A stretch of DNA of 22,379 bases. Origin: Chloroflexota bacterium (GTDB lineage: Bacteria; Chloroflexota; Anaerolineae; Anaerolineales; UBA4823). A model generated the notes under the pieces. It did no database searches. It saw nothing but the letters and a program-made list of their open reading frames with translations, and had not been told where the DNA came from. The translations under genes and the position numbers were made by a program. The stretch covers positions 1 through 22,379 of the forward strand of contig JAEWYL010000063.1 in NCBI GenBank assembly GCA_023395675.1, given 5' to 3'. How positions within the stretch are numbered: position 1 is the stretch's first letter; every line of letters begins with the position of its first letter. Below, one piece after another: positions 6,682-13,924 of this stretch.

Positions 6682-7317
6682 TTATTCTGCCTCGGGTTGA
6701 AAGATCAGGCGGCTGCGGTGAACTCGGGCGGCGAGGGGATCTCCGCCCAGCGCGTGGACGACTTCCTCGGGCCGGCCGGTTGCCCCTTCCCGTGAGGAGA
6801 GCTGCAGCCTGAGGCGCTGGCAGCCGCTTTCGTCGGGCTCCAGCGGGGCGACGCTGTGGATCAGGGGACGCAGGTCGTAGCTTTTCCCGCGGCGCTCCCG
6901 CGGCAGGCTGGGGGCGTCTAGGAGCTGCTGCAGACGGGATTCCAGGTCCGGGAGAGGGTCCAGAAAGGTGAGGAGATACTCGGAGGCGGTCAGGCTTTTC
7001 TGCAGGGCGGGCTGGCCCGGTGGGACCTCCTCGAGCTGCAGGACCTCGATGCCGGGAGGGGCGGCCTGGCGCAGCGCGGCAGCCACCTCCTCCAGAGGTA
7101 GTTCCTGTTCCAGGTGAACGTCCACCAGCTCACGGCTGCCGGTGAACCCGAGAGGCAGGGCCGCCGCCAGGTTAATGCGGGGATGCGGGTTGAATCCCTG
7201 CGTATAGGCCAGCGGGAGCCCGGCGCGCCGGAAGGTGCGCTCCCAGGTACGGTGCAGGTCGAGGTGAGAGGTGAAGCGCATGGCTTCATTCTTAGCAAAC
7301 GTGATGCGGATGCGCAT
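6682..7317 (-). CDS. TIGR03936 / DUF2344 radical SAM-associated protein
   Basis: The 211-residue product begins with the typical opening of the family (RITFAKNEAMRFTSHLDL), followed by a segment GFNPHPRINLA and LPLGFTGSRELVDV. In many bacteria this domain is fused to the C-terminus of the TIGR03960 radical SAM protein; here it is a separate gene immediately downstream of that partner. The biochemical role of the pair is unassigned, though an RNA- or tRNA-related modification role has been suspected from genome context elsewhere. The intergenic hairpin before it and PrsW after it make it the middle gene of an operon. Confidence 0.9.
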   Translation of the reverse strand: MRIRITFAKNEAMRFTSHLDLHRTWERTFRRAGLPLAYTQGFNPHPRINLAAALPLGFTGSRELVDVHLEQELPLEEVAAALRQAAPPGIEVLQLEEVPPGQPALQKSLTASEYLLTFLDPLPDLESRLQQLLDAPSLPRERRGKSYDLRPLIHSVAPLEPDESGCQRLRLQLSSREGATGRPEEVVHALGGDPLAARVHRSRLIFQPEAE

Positions 7318-7339
7318 AGATAAGTTTCAGGTGGGAAGC

Positions 7340-7373
7340 GGACCGGCGCTCCTTCTACAGGAGCCGCCGGTCC
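7340..7373. other. Intercistronic hairpin in the radical SAM operon
   Basis: GGACCGGC (7340-7347) pairs with GCCGGTCC (7366-7373), and GCTCCT pairs with AGGAGC with one bulge. It sits in the 67-base gap between the radical SAM gene and its partner. No T-run follows on the transcribed minus strand, so an RNA-processing or stability element is more likely than a terminator. Confidence 0.5.
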
Positions 7374-7384
7374 TTTGATTTGGG

Positions 7385-9352
7385 TCAATCCCCGACGGGG
7401 ATCTGGTCGGTAGGGATCAGCTCGCGCACCGGGATGCGCTTGGACTTCACCTCGGGGCACTGCCAGACCTCGCCCGGGTTCTCCCGCCGCAGGTCTGCGA
7501 AGGTAGGCAGAATGCCGCAGGCAAAGCAGCGCTCGCGGCAGTCCACCCGGGTCTTGCCCCGCTGGCTCCAAAGGTAATCCTCCACCAGGAATTTCTTCCG
7601 TACCGTGGTGTTGATATGCTCCCAGGGGAAGGTCTCATCAACCGGGCGCTCGCGATGGGTGTAAAACGCGGGTTCCAGGCCGGCCGCGTCGAAAGCCTCC
7701 AGCCAGAGATCGTAGCGGAAGTGTTCCTGCCAGGCATCGAACCTTGCGCCGCGCTTCCAGGCCTGGTAAACCACCTCGGCCATGCGGCGGTCGCCGCGCG
7801 AGAGCCAGGCCTCGAGCATGGTCTCCTCCGGGGCGTTCCAGTTGAGTTTCAGGCCGGGGCCGCGCAGGCTGCGCCGGAGCAGGTCCTGCTTGGCCCGGAT
7901 GGATTCGTGCGTGTCGCAGGGCACCCACTGGAAGGGGGTGTGGGGTTTGGGGACGAAGGTGCTGACGCCCGCGTTTACCTGGGCCCGCTTGCCGATCACC
8001 TCGCGCCCCACCGCCAGGACCGCCTTGCAGAGGTCGGCGATCGCCTGCACATCTTCGAGCGTTTCACTGGGATGGCCGATCATGAAGTAGAGCTTGATCG
8101 TGTGCCAGCCGCGGGAGAAGATGGCGCGCGCGGTATCGAGGAGCTGCTGGGTGCTGACCGGCTTGTTGATCACCTCGCGCATGCGCTCGGTGGCCGCTTC
8201 GGGGGCCAGGGTGAAACCGCTGCGGCGCGAGTCCTTCAGCGCGTCCATCAGGTCCACCGAGAAAGATTCAATGCGCAGGGAGGGCAAGGAGACGTTCAAA
8301 TGCCGCCCGTTGAAGCGCTCGGAGACGGCTTTCACCAGCTCCAGAATATGGGTATAGTCCGAGGAGGAGAGGGAAAGCAGGGCGATCTCCTCGTAGCCAG
8401 TGTTTCCCAGGGCTTTCTCCAGGGCGTCCACAATCTCGCTCACGGGCCGCTCGCGCACCGGGCGGGTGATCATGCCCGCATGGCAAAAGCGGCAGCCGCG
8501 GGTGCAGCCGCGCATGATCTCCACCGGGATGCGGTTGTGGATGGTATCAATATACGGCACAATAAAGCGGGTGGGCGGCGCCGGAAGCCGGGGAACGATG
8601 CGCTTGACCACTGGCAGGGGGGCCTCGTCCCAATATTTATCCAGGTGAGAGAACGAGCCGTCATCCAGGTAGTGGGCTTCGTAGAAGGCGGGTACGTATA
8701 CGCCCCAGATGCGCGCCAGGGATTTCAGCAGCTCGACGCGAGGGGCTCCGCTGGCTTTCCATGCCTGGTGGGCGTTCACGATCTCGCCAATCACCTCTTC
8801 GCCCTCGCCGATGACGAAGGCGTCAATGTAGGCGTGCATGGGCTCCGGGTTGTAGGTCGCGTGGCCCCCGGCAATCACCAGGGGGTGTTCCTCGGTGCGT
8901 TCGGAGGCGAAGATGGGCACGCCGCCGAGATCGAGGATATTGATGGTGTTGGTGTAGAGAGTCTCGTACGGCAGCGTGAAGCCGATGATATCGAAGTCGC
9001 GCAGCGGGTGCAGGGTCTCGAGCGAGTAGAGCGGCAGGCCCTCTCTCCGTAAAGCGGCCTCCATATCGCTCCAGGGGGCGAAGGAGCGCTCCGCCAGGGT
9101 ATCCGGGCGGTTATTGAGCAGCTCGTAAAGGATTACCAGACCCAGGTTCGACATACCGATGTCGTAGAGGTCGGGGAAAACCACAGCAGCACGGGTTTTC
9201 ACCGCCTCCCAGTCTTTCACCACCTGGTTCAGCTCTCCTCCGATGTAGCGCCCTGGTTTCTCAACCGTGGGCAGGATGCGCTCGAGTTTGCTCCGGATTT
9301 CGTGTGGAGTGATTTTTAGGTTTTTAGATACCGGTAAGGAAGTCATCATCAT
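7385..9352 (-). CDS. TIGR03960 B12-binding-like radical SAM protein
   Basis: The 655-residue protein has an N-terminal B12-binding-like region (about 50-200, with DIGMSNLGL and VIAGGHATYNPEP). The radical SAM motif CxxxCxxC follows at C283, C287 and C290 (RGCTRGCRFCHAG), binding a 4Fe-4S cluster that cleaves S-adenosylmethionine. After the TIM-barrel region comes a further CxxxCxxC at C605, C609 and C612, with C632 nearby. The reaction of this family is not known. The first of three consecutive ATG codons is used here; GGAAG lies 5 bases before it, so any of the three could serve. The partner gene TIGR03936 lies 67 bases downstream. Transcription should start from the extended -10 promoter at 9464-9472. 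Confidence 0.92.
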   Translation of the reverse strand: MMMTSLPVSKNLKITPHEIRSKLERILPTVEKPGRYIGGELNQVVKDWEAVKTRAAVVFPDLYDIGMSNLGLVILYELLNNRPDTLAERSFAPWSDMEAALRREGLPLYSLETLHPLRDFDIIGFTLPYETLYTNTINILDLGGVPIFASERTEEHPLVIAGGHATYNPEPMHAYIDAFVIGEGEEVIGEIVNAHQAWKASGAPRVELLKSLARIWGVYVPAFYEAHYLDDGSFSHLDKYWDEAPLPVVKRIVPRLPAPPTRFIVPYIDTIHNRIPVEIMRGCTRGCRFCHAGMITRPVRERPVSEIVDALEKALGNTGYEEIALLSLSSSDYTHILELVKAVSERFNGRHLNVSLPSLRIESFSVDLMDALKDSRRSGFTLAPEAATERMREVINKPVSTQQLLDTARAIFSRGWHTIKLYFMIGHPSETLEDVQAIADLCKAVLAVGREVIGKRAQVNAGVSTFVPKPHTPFQWVPCDTHESIRAKQDLLRRSLRGPGLKLNWNAPEETMLEAWLSRGDRRMAEVVYQAWKRGARFDAWQEHFRYDLWLEAFDAAGLEPAFYTHRERPVDETFPWEHINTTVRKKFLVEDYLWSQRGKTRVDCRERCFACGILPTFADLRRENPGEVWQCPEVKSKRIPVRELIPTDQIPVGD

Positions 9353-9463
9353 CTATTCTTCCAACGTGGACTATTTGGGTGGGTTTATTGTGCCTGATGC
9401 AGCCAGCCGAAGTGAAGAACGGGCGTGGTACGGGTTCCCCCTCCGGGCTTATTCAGAACGTAG

Positions 9464-9491
9464 ATTATACCAGACAAAGAATATCTGTCTC
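9464..9491 (-). promoter_or_regulatory. Promoter of the radical SAM operon
   Basis: On the minus strand GAGACA (9486-9491) precedes TATAAT (9464-9469) by 16 bases, with an extended TGG directly before the -10. The predicted start near 9457 gives a leader of about 105 bases. Confidence 0.75.
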
Positions 9492-9595
9492 TGCCGGCTG
9501 TGACTCGGGTGCTCTACAAGTCTGTGAAGGGGGATTACGCGTGGCGGTGCCTGCTTCAGGCCGCCCGAAGCGCAGGCGGATTGGCCCTTCTATTA

Positions 9596-9634
9596 TATGG
9601 TGGTGGGCAGAGGCACACTCCGCCCACCACCATA
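9596..9634 (-). terminator. Hairpin downstream of ndk
   Basis: TATGGTGGTGGGC (9596-9608) pairs perfectly over 13 bases with GCCCACCACCATA (9622-9634). It starts 40 bases after the ndk stop. No T-run follows on the minus strand, so termination may be partial or the hairpin may mark a processed 3' end. Confidence 0.6.
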
Positions 9635-9673
9635 GCTTATCTGTTTGCGTTAATTTAATCTCCCCGTCTGGGG

Positions 9674-10126
9674 TTATTTCTCAAAGACCCAGCGGTCTAC
9701 CGCGCGCTCCCAGGTAACAATCTCTTCCGGTTTGAACCAGAGCGAGACTTCTTTTTCTCCATTCTCGGGCGAATCCGAGGCGTGCGTGAGGTTGCGTCCC
9801 ACCTCCAGGGCGAAGTCGTGCCGCAGCGAGCCGGGAGCGGCCTCGGTTGGGCGGGTTGCGCCCATCGTCTGCCGCACGGCTGCGACGGCATTTGGGCCTT
9901 CCCACACCATCGCCATGACCGGGGCAGAGGTGATGTATTCGATCAACCCGGCATAGAAGGGTTTTCCCTGGTGAACGGCATAATGGGTCTCGGCCAGCTG
10001 CTGGCTGACAGAGAGAAACTTAGCCGCCGCAAGCCTGAGCCCGCGCCGCTCTAAGCGCGCGATCACCTCCCCGACCAGGCCGCGCTGCACGCCGTCGGGT
10101 TTGACAAGTACAAGGGTACGTTCCAC
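9674..10126 (-). CDS. ndk: Nucleoside diphosphate kinase
   Basis: The 150-residue length is normal for the family. The product opens with ERTLVLVKPDG, which is nearly invariant, and carries the active-site segment NLTHASDS with the phospho-accepting His115. The enzyme passes phosphate from ATP to other nucleoside diphosphates by a ping-pong mechanism through this His, in the cytosol. I place the start at the GTG at 10124-10126: GGAGGA at 10131-10136 is properly spaced. The first residues then match the family start. An upstream ATG at 10207 would add 27 unrelated residues. It has its own extended -10 promoter. Confidence 0.96.
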   Translation of the reverse strand: MERTLVLVKPDGVQRGLVGEVIARLERRGLRLAAAKFLSVSQQLAETHYAVHQGKPFYAGLIEYITSAPVMAMVWEGPNAVAAVRQTMGATRPTEAAPGSLRHDFALEVGRNLTHASDSPENGEKEVSLWFKPEEIVTWERAVDRWVFEK

Positions 10127-10218
10127 AAGTTCCTCCAGGAAGATTAGAATGTCCGCCGCCTCGCCCCCTCGGATCCACTCACGCCGGAGGGGGTGAGAAC
10201 CAGGCAAAGACGAAAAGA

Positions 10219-10227
10219 ATTATATCA
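10219..10227 (-). promoter_or_regulatory. Extended -10 promoter of ndk
   Basis: The minus strand reads TGATATAAT, a perfect -10 with TGn. The -35 region is GC-rich and does not match. The predicted start near 10212 gives a leader of about 85 bases before the GTG start. Confidence 0.65.
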
Positions 10228-10264
10228 AAATACCGCGCCGGGGAGCGCGCATGGGTGAAACGCA

Positions 10265-10295
10265 AGGGATGCGGCTCTATAAGGGCCGCATCCCT
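10265..10295 (-). terminator. Hairpin after the TPR gene
   Basis: AGGGATGCGGC (10265-10275) pairs with GCCGCATCCCT (10285-10295) over 11 bases with a 9-base loop. It lies 37 bases past the TPR gene stop on the minus strand and is followed there by TTGCGTTT, a poor U-tract. It probably ends the TPR transcript before the ndk promoter. Confidence 0.6.
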
Positions 10296-10332
10296 GCTGA
10301 AAACGCGATTTCAGGCGAGAGAGCGCCGGAAT

Positions 10333-13300
10333 TCAGCGCAGCAGCTCTTCAGCCTTGGTATAGGCCTCTAACGCCTCTTTCAACTGTCCGGCCCGGAGAT
10401 GGGCGTCACCCAGGGCCTGCCAGATCTCAACGTCCACCGGGAAGCGGTAGAGCGCTTCGTGCAGGTCCTGGATGACCTCGTGCAGCAGGCGTTCCTCGCG
10501 AATCAACGCGTCGTAGTGAGCGAGAGATTCATCCCTCCGGCCCTGGGCCAGGGCGTTGCGGGCCTGGATCAGCCTCACCTGCTCGGGGGCGATATTTTCG
10601 ATAGCAGGGGCATCCGCCGGGGCCTCTCCAGCCTCCTGCGCCACGAGCGCGCCGGCCGCGGGCTTCGGCGGCTCTACGAAGAGGTAACTCCTGACTCCGG
10701 CCAGGGTATCGGGGTCAAAGCCGGGCACCTGGAGCAGGTCATCCACGCTGGCGAAGTCTCCGTGGCGCTCGCGGTGCTGGATGATGGTCTGGGCGCGGAT
10801 AAAACCGATGCCCGGAAGCCGCTCCAGCTCGTTCAGAGCCGCATGGTTGAGGTCGGTAAGCGGGCGGGGGCGGCTTTCCTCAGGCGGGGTCCAGGGAACG
10901 GCCTCCTCCTGAGCGCCGGCTTCCTCGTCCAGCCCGGCCAGCCAGGTGGGCAGCTCTGGCAGCTGCTCTCCCGTCCCTTCCGGAGGTTCGAGCGCGGCCT
11001 CTGCAGCGCCGGTTTCTTCGAGCGCGGCGCTTCCGCCAGGTTCTTCACCGGGCTCGGGGCTTTCCGTCCCGGCCTGCCAGGCGCGCTCCTCCTGGATGCC
11101 CTGCTCCAGCTCCTCACTCGTGACCGGCGCTTCAGCCGGTGGTTCTGCTGCCGGCTCCACAGGCCCGGTTTCCACACTCTCCACCGGGGCGGGCATCTCT
11201 GCAGTGCGGGCAGCGGTCTCGTCGCCGCCGCCCAGCTCTTCCCCGGGTTCGGGACGATCCGCCTCGGTCTCTACCCCGGCCTCCTCCTGCCAGGCCTGTT
11301 CTTCCATGCGGCCCTGGACCACTTCCGGCTCGGACAGGGGCGCTTCCGCGGGGGCTTCCTCGACCGGCGTTTCTTCAGCAGCCGGCTGTTCCGGCGCCTG
11401 AGGGGCGGAAGGCTGGGAGAAACCCAGCAGCGCGGCCCCCGAGGCGTCTGCCGGGGCAAAGGCTTCGCTCTCGGTATCCGCGCCGGCCTCGTTCTCGGCT
11501 GCCTGGATGGCCTCCTGGATCCAATCGGGCGGGGTTTCCAGGCGCTCCTCGGGCTGGAGCAGCAGGGCCTCCTCGGCGCCCTGGCGGGCAGCCAGGCTCT
11601 CCAACCATGCAAAAGCTTCGGCCTCGGCATCCGGGCTGAGGGCCGGGTATTCGTCTTCGGCGGCGGGCGGTTCCTCGCCCTCAGCCGGGGAAGTGGGCAG
11701 ACCTTCCTCCGTCTCGCTTACGGTAGAAGAAACCTCCGCAGGAGTTTCGGGCTCGTGATCTCCCTCTGTAAATGCAGGCTGTGCAGCCTCGTCCTGCCCC
11801 TCGCCGGGCATCTCCGGCTGTTCGGGGGCCCAGGGCTGCTGAGAGGCACGGGCCTCAATTTCCGGCTCTGCGCCAGTTTCAGCAGCCTGTTCGACTGCCG
11901 CATGCGGGCGGGTGGGCTGGGTATCGCCTTCGATGACCGGGCCTTCATCAATATGCAAGAAAGCCGGTAAATTCGCTTCATCAGGCTCCCCGGTGGGCGG
12001 CTGCGGAATCGAAAATACCGCCGCGCCGAATGCCGTCTCCGCCTCGGATTCCAGCAGCCAGTCGGGCAGTTCATCCTCCGGCTCCCCGTCGGCCGGGCGG
12101 TTCTCCACCGCAAAGCTCTCGGCATCCGGGGTCTGGTCTCCGGCGCCCGTATCCGCTTCCTGCGCTCCGGATGAAGCCTGCCCCTCGAGCCAGGCAAAGG
12201 CGGCATCTTCCTCTTCCGGGGTGAATGGAGAAGTTGAATCTTCCTGAGCCGCCCCGGCAGGGGCTTCATCTGCATCCCAGGCGTTCTCAGGCTGCCAATC
12301 TGCCGGCCCGCCGGTCTCTGCCGGTCCTTCATCCGGCTCCCAAACCAGCGGCTCGTCTGCCTGTCCCGTCCGTTCGGGCGTGAATAGTGTTTCCGGCGTT
12401 CCCGGGTCGAGCTCCTTCAACCAATCCGGCAGGTCTGCTTCTGCATCCGGTAAGGCAGCGCTCTCAGCAGAGTCCATCCAGTCGGGGAGGTCATAGCTCT
12501 GGGCAGGGCCCTCCTCACCGGATGCTTCCGGTTCTGCGCCGGCCTCAGACTCGAACTCCTTCATCCACTCTGGAAGGTCTCCTGCGGCGGCTGTCGTTTC
12601 TTCATCACCCTCCAGCGGGCCGGCGAGAAAGTCCGGCGTCTCCAGATTTCCGCTCTCTTCTCCGGACTCCCAGCCGGGCGTTTCAGGATCCATATCCCGC
12701 AGCCAGTCGGGCAGGTCAGTGGCTTCGAGTTCTCCGGTGGGAGCAGGCCCGGCGGGCTCTTTGTCAACAGGGAGATCGAGAGGCCTCTCGACGGCCTCGC
12801 CGCTGGCAGGTCCCCAGCCGGCCTCCCGCATCCAGTCCGGGATCTCCTCCTCGTCCGGCTTCTCCGATGCGACCGCCACACCCAGTGAAGCCGCCCACTC
12901 CGGCCCGGCGGCTTCTTTATTCTCCGGGCGGTAATCGAGCTTCTCGACCAGCACGCTGATCGCCTGCACCTGCTCCGGCGCAGGGGCAGCCGGAGAAACA
13001 TAGGCCGCATATGGATCCAGCGCATGGACCCGCTCGCGGTAAGCCCGCGCTTCCTGGGCGCGGTCGGTTTCCTCCAGGATCTCGGACAGGATGCGGTTGG
13101 CGTCGTAGCAGTAGGGGAGCTTCTTCAGCAGCGCGCTGCAGACCTCTGCAGCCTCCACACGCTGGCCGGCGTTATAGTAGACGTTGGCGAGCAGGACCTG
13201 CAGGTCGGCTCGGTCGGGGTCTTCGGCCAGGGCGGCGCGGATCTCGGCGACTGCCTGGGGAGTAAGGCCCCCTTTGACGTACATGCGGGCCAGCGCGCCC

Positions 13301-13698
13301 CGGGTAAGGCGCACTTTGGGGGGCTCGATCCCATCACGGCGCCCGTACAGGCGGCGCATCTCGGCCTGGATGGTGCTGTTGGACGGCTGGATCTCGAAGG
13401 CGCGCTCCATGTGCCAGATGGCGTCATCCAGGTTGCCCTCATCCTCCCGGATAATACTCATGCCGAGGTTGGCGATAAAGTCTGCGGGCAGGCTGGAAAG
13501 GACACGCTGCAGGATATCGGCCGCGTCGCTGTAGCGCTTGGCCTCCAGAAAAGTCTTCCCCAGGGCCCGGTAGGTGTCTATGTGTTTGGGAAAATCCTCG
13601 AGGATGTGGCGGCAGTGGGCGATTGCTTCATCATAAAGCTCGCGTTCGATCAGCTCATCGATTTCGCGTAGATAATTGCGCAGTGGAATCTTAGCCAT
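10333..13698 (-). CDS. TPR protein with acidic LPDWL-repeat region and helix-hairpin-helix
   Basis: The 1121-residue protein has four parts. Residues 5-225 are tetratricopeptide-type helix pairs. Residues 235-945 are acidic, Pro/Glu/Ala-rich and probably disordered. They contain ten spaced copies of a short motif like LPDWL (starting at 286, 329, 354, 375, 404, 423, 544, 577, 723, 916) and two of AFAWLE (500-505, 695-700). Residues 948-1010 form a ComEA-like helix-hairpin-helix (LNHAALNELERLPGIGFIRA, then VDDLLQVPGF), normally a DNA-binding fold. Residues 1040-1120 are further TPR helices. No signal peptide or membrane segment is seen. It looks like a scaffold that docks partners through the repeated motif, perhaps at DNA; this is inference. 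The start at 13698 is set by GGGAG at 13705-13709, 6 bases away. The gene is monocistronic. Confidence 0.88.
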   Translation of the reverse strand: MAKIPLRNYLREIDELIERELYDEAIAHCRHILEDFPKHIDTYRALGKTFLEAKRYSDAADILQRVLSSLPADFIANLGMSIIREDEGNLDDAIWHMERAFEIQPSNSTIQAEMRRLYGRRDGIEPPKVRLTRGALARMYVKGGLTPQAVAEIRAALAEDPDRADLQVLLANVYYNAGQRVEAAEVCSALLKKLPYCYDANRILSEILEETDRAQEARAYRERVHALDPYAAYVSPAAPAPEQVQAISVLVEKLDYRPENKEAAGPEWAASLGVAVASEKPDEEEIPDWMREAGWGPASGEAVERPLDLPVDKEPAGPAPTGELEATDLPDWLRDMDPETPGWESGEESGNLETPDFLAGPLEGDEETTAAAGDLPEWMKEFESEAGAEPEASGEEGPAQSYDLPDWMDSAESAALPDAEADLPDWLKELDPGTPETLFTPERTGQADEPLVWEPDEGPAETGGPADWQPENAWDADEAPAGAAQEDSTSPFTPEEEDAAFAWLEGQASSGAQEADTGAGDQTPDAESFAVENRPADGEPEDELPDWLLESEAETAFGAAVFSIPQPPTGEPDEANLPAFLHIDEGPVIEGDTQPTRPHAAVEQAAETGAEPEIEARASQQPWAPEQPEMPGEGQDEAAQPAFTEGDHEPETPAEVSSTVSETEEGLPTSPAEGEEPPAAEDEYPALSPDAEAEAFAWLESLAARQGAEEALLLQPEERLETPPDWIQEAIQAAENEAGADTESEAFAPADASGAALLGFSQPSAPQAPEQPAAEETPVEEAPAEAPLSEPEVVQGRMEEQAWQEEAGVETEADRPEPGEELGGGDETAARTAEMPAPVESVETGPVEPAAEPPAEAPVTSEELEQGIQEERAWQAGTESPEPGEEPGGSAALEETGAAEAALEPPEGTGEQLPELPTWLAGLDEEAGAQEEAVPWTPPEESRPRPLTDLNHAALNELERLPGIGFIRAQTIIQHRERHGDFASVDDLLQVPGFDPDTLAGVRSYLFVEPPKPAAGALVAQEAGEAPADAPAIENIAPEQVRLIQARNALAQGRRDESLAHYDALIREERLLHEVIQDLHEALYRFPVDVEIWQALGDAHLRAGQLKEALEAYTKAEELLR

Positions 13699-13719
13699 AA
13701 TCTGCTCCCTTTCCACATT

Positions 13720-13748
13720 AGTATGCCCTATTCTAATCAAAGTTGCAA
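13720..13748 (-). promoter_or_regulatory. Promoter of the TPR gene
   Basis: On the minus strand TTGCAA (13743-13748) and CATACT (13720-13725) are separated by 17 bases. The predicted start lies just before the ribosome site, giving a very short leader of roughly 15 bases. Confidence 0.6.
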
Positions 13749-13864
13749 GAGATTGTGACAACAATTAGCATTTTTGTGGGTTATAGGGGGTAAGCTGAGC
13801 CGCCCTATCGGAGACCAGCGCGGTTCTTCTCTATTTTTCTTGCAGCAGGCAGGGGGCGGGTCAT

Positions 13865-13899
13865 AAAAAAACCCCTCCCTGAATTTCTCAGGGAGGGGG
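13865..13899 (-). terminator. Rho-independent terminator of the pyrophosphatase gene
   Basis: CCCCTCCCTGA (13872-13882) pairs with TCAGGGAGGGG (13888-13898) around a 5-base loop. On the minus strand seven T residues follow directly (13865-13871). It starts 26 bases after the stop codon. Confidence 0.93.
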
Positions 13900-13924
13900 A
13901 TGTCAGGCGATAAAACGGAACGGC

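Larger units (their letters stand above)
9353..9673. other. Intergenic region between ndk and the radical SAM operon
   Basis: This 321-base gap holds the radical SAM promoter and about 105 bases of leader at its left and a strong hairpin for ndk at its right. The middle (9492-9595) shows nothing I can name. Open frames crossing it run through the hairpin and look non-coding. Confidence 0.6.

Noticed and set aside
7616..9052. 478-codon open frame on the plus strand opposite the radical SAM gene
   Set aside because: It is antisense to a clear TIGR03960 gene, has no recognisable domain and has the Gly/Val/His-rich composition of a GC-rich shadow frame.
9379..9717. 112-codon open frame on the plus strand between ndk and the radical SAM gene
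   Set aside because: It runs through the radical SAM promoter and the perfect hairpin after ndk, then into the ndk coding region in antisense, and shows no family features.
10127..10207. N-terminal extension of ndk from an upstream ATG
   Set aside because: The family begins at ERTLVLVKPDG, and the GTG at 10126 has a proper GGAGGA site.
10399..11970. 523-codon open frame on the plus strand opposite the TPR gene
   Set aside because: It mirrors the low-complexity acidic linker (Gly/Phe/Leu-rich as the complement of Glu/Pro/Ala codons). It has no domain, and the minus-strand protein has clear TPR and helix-hairpin-helix parts.
11064..12990. Repetitive-looking DNA that could suggest a CRISPR or tandem array
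   Set aside because: The repetition comes from Glu/Ala/Pro codons and short protein motifs at irregular spacing; there are no identical DNA repeats with uniform spacers.
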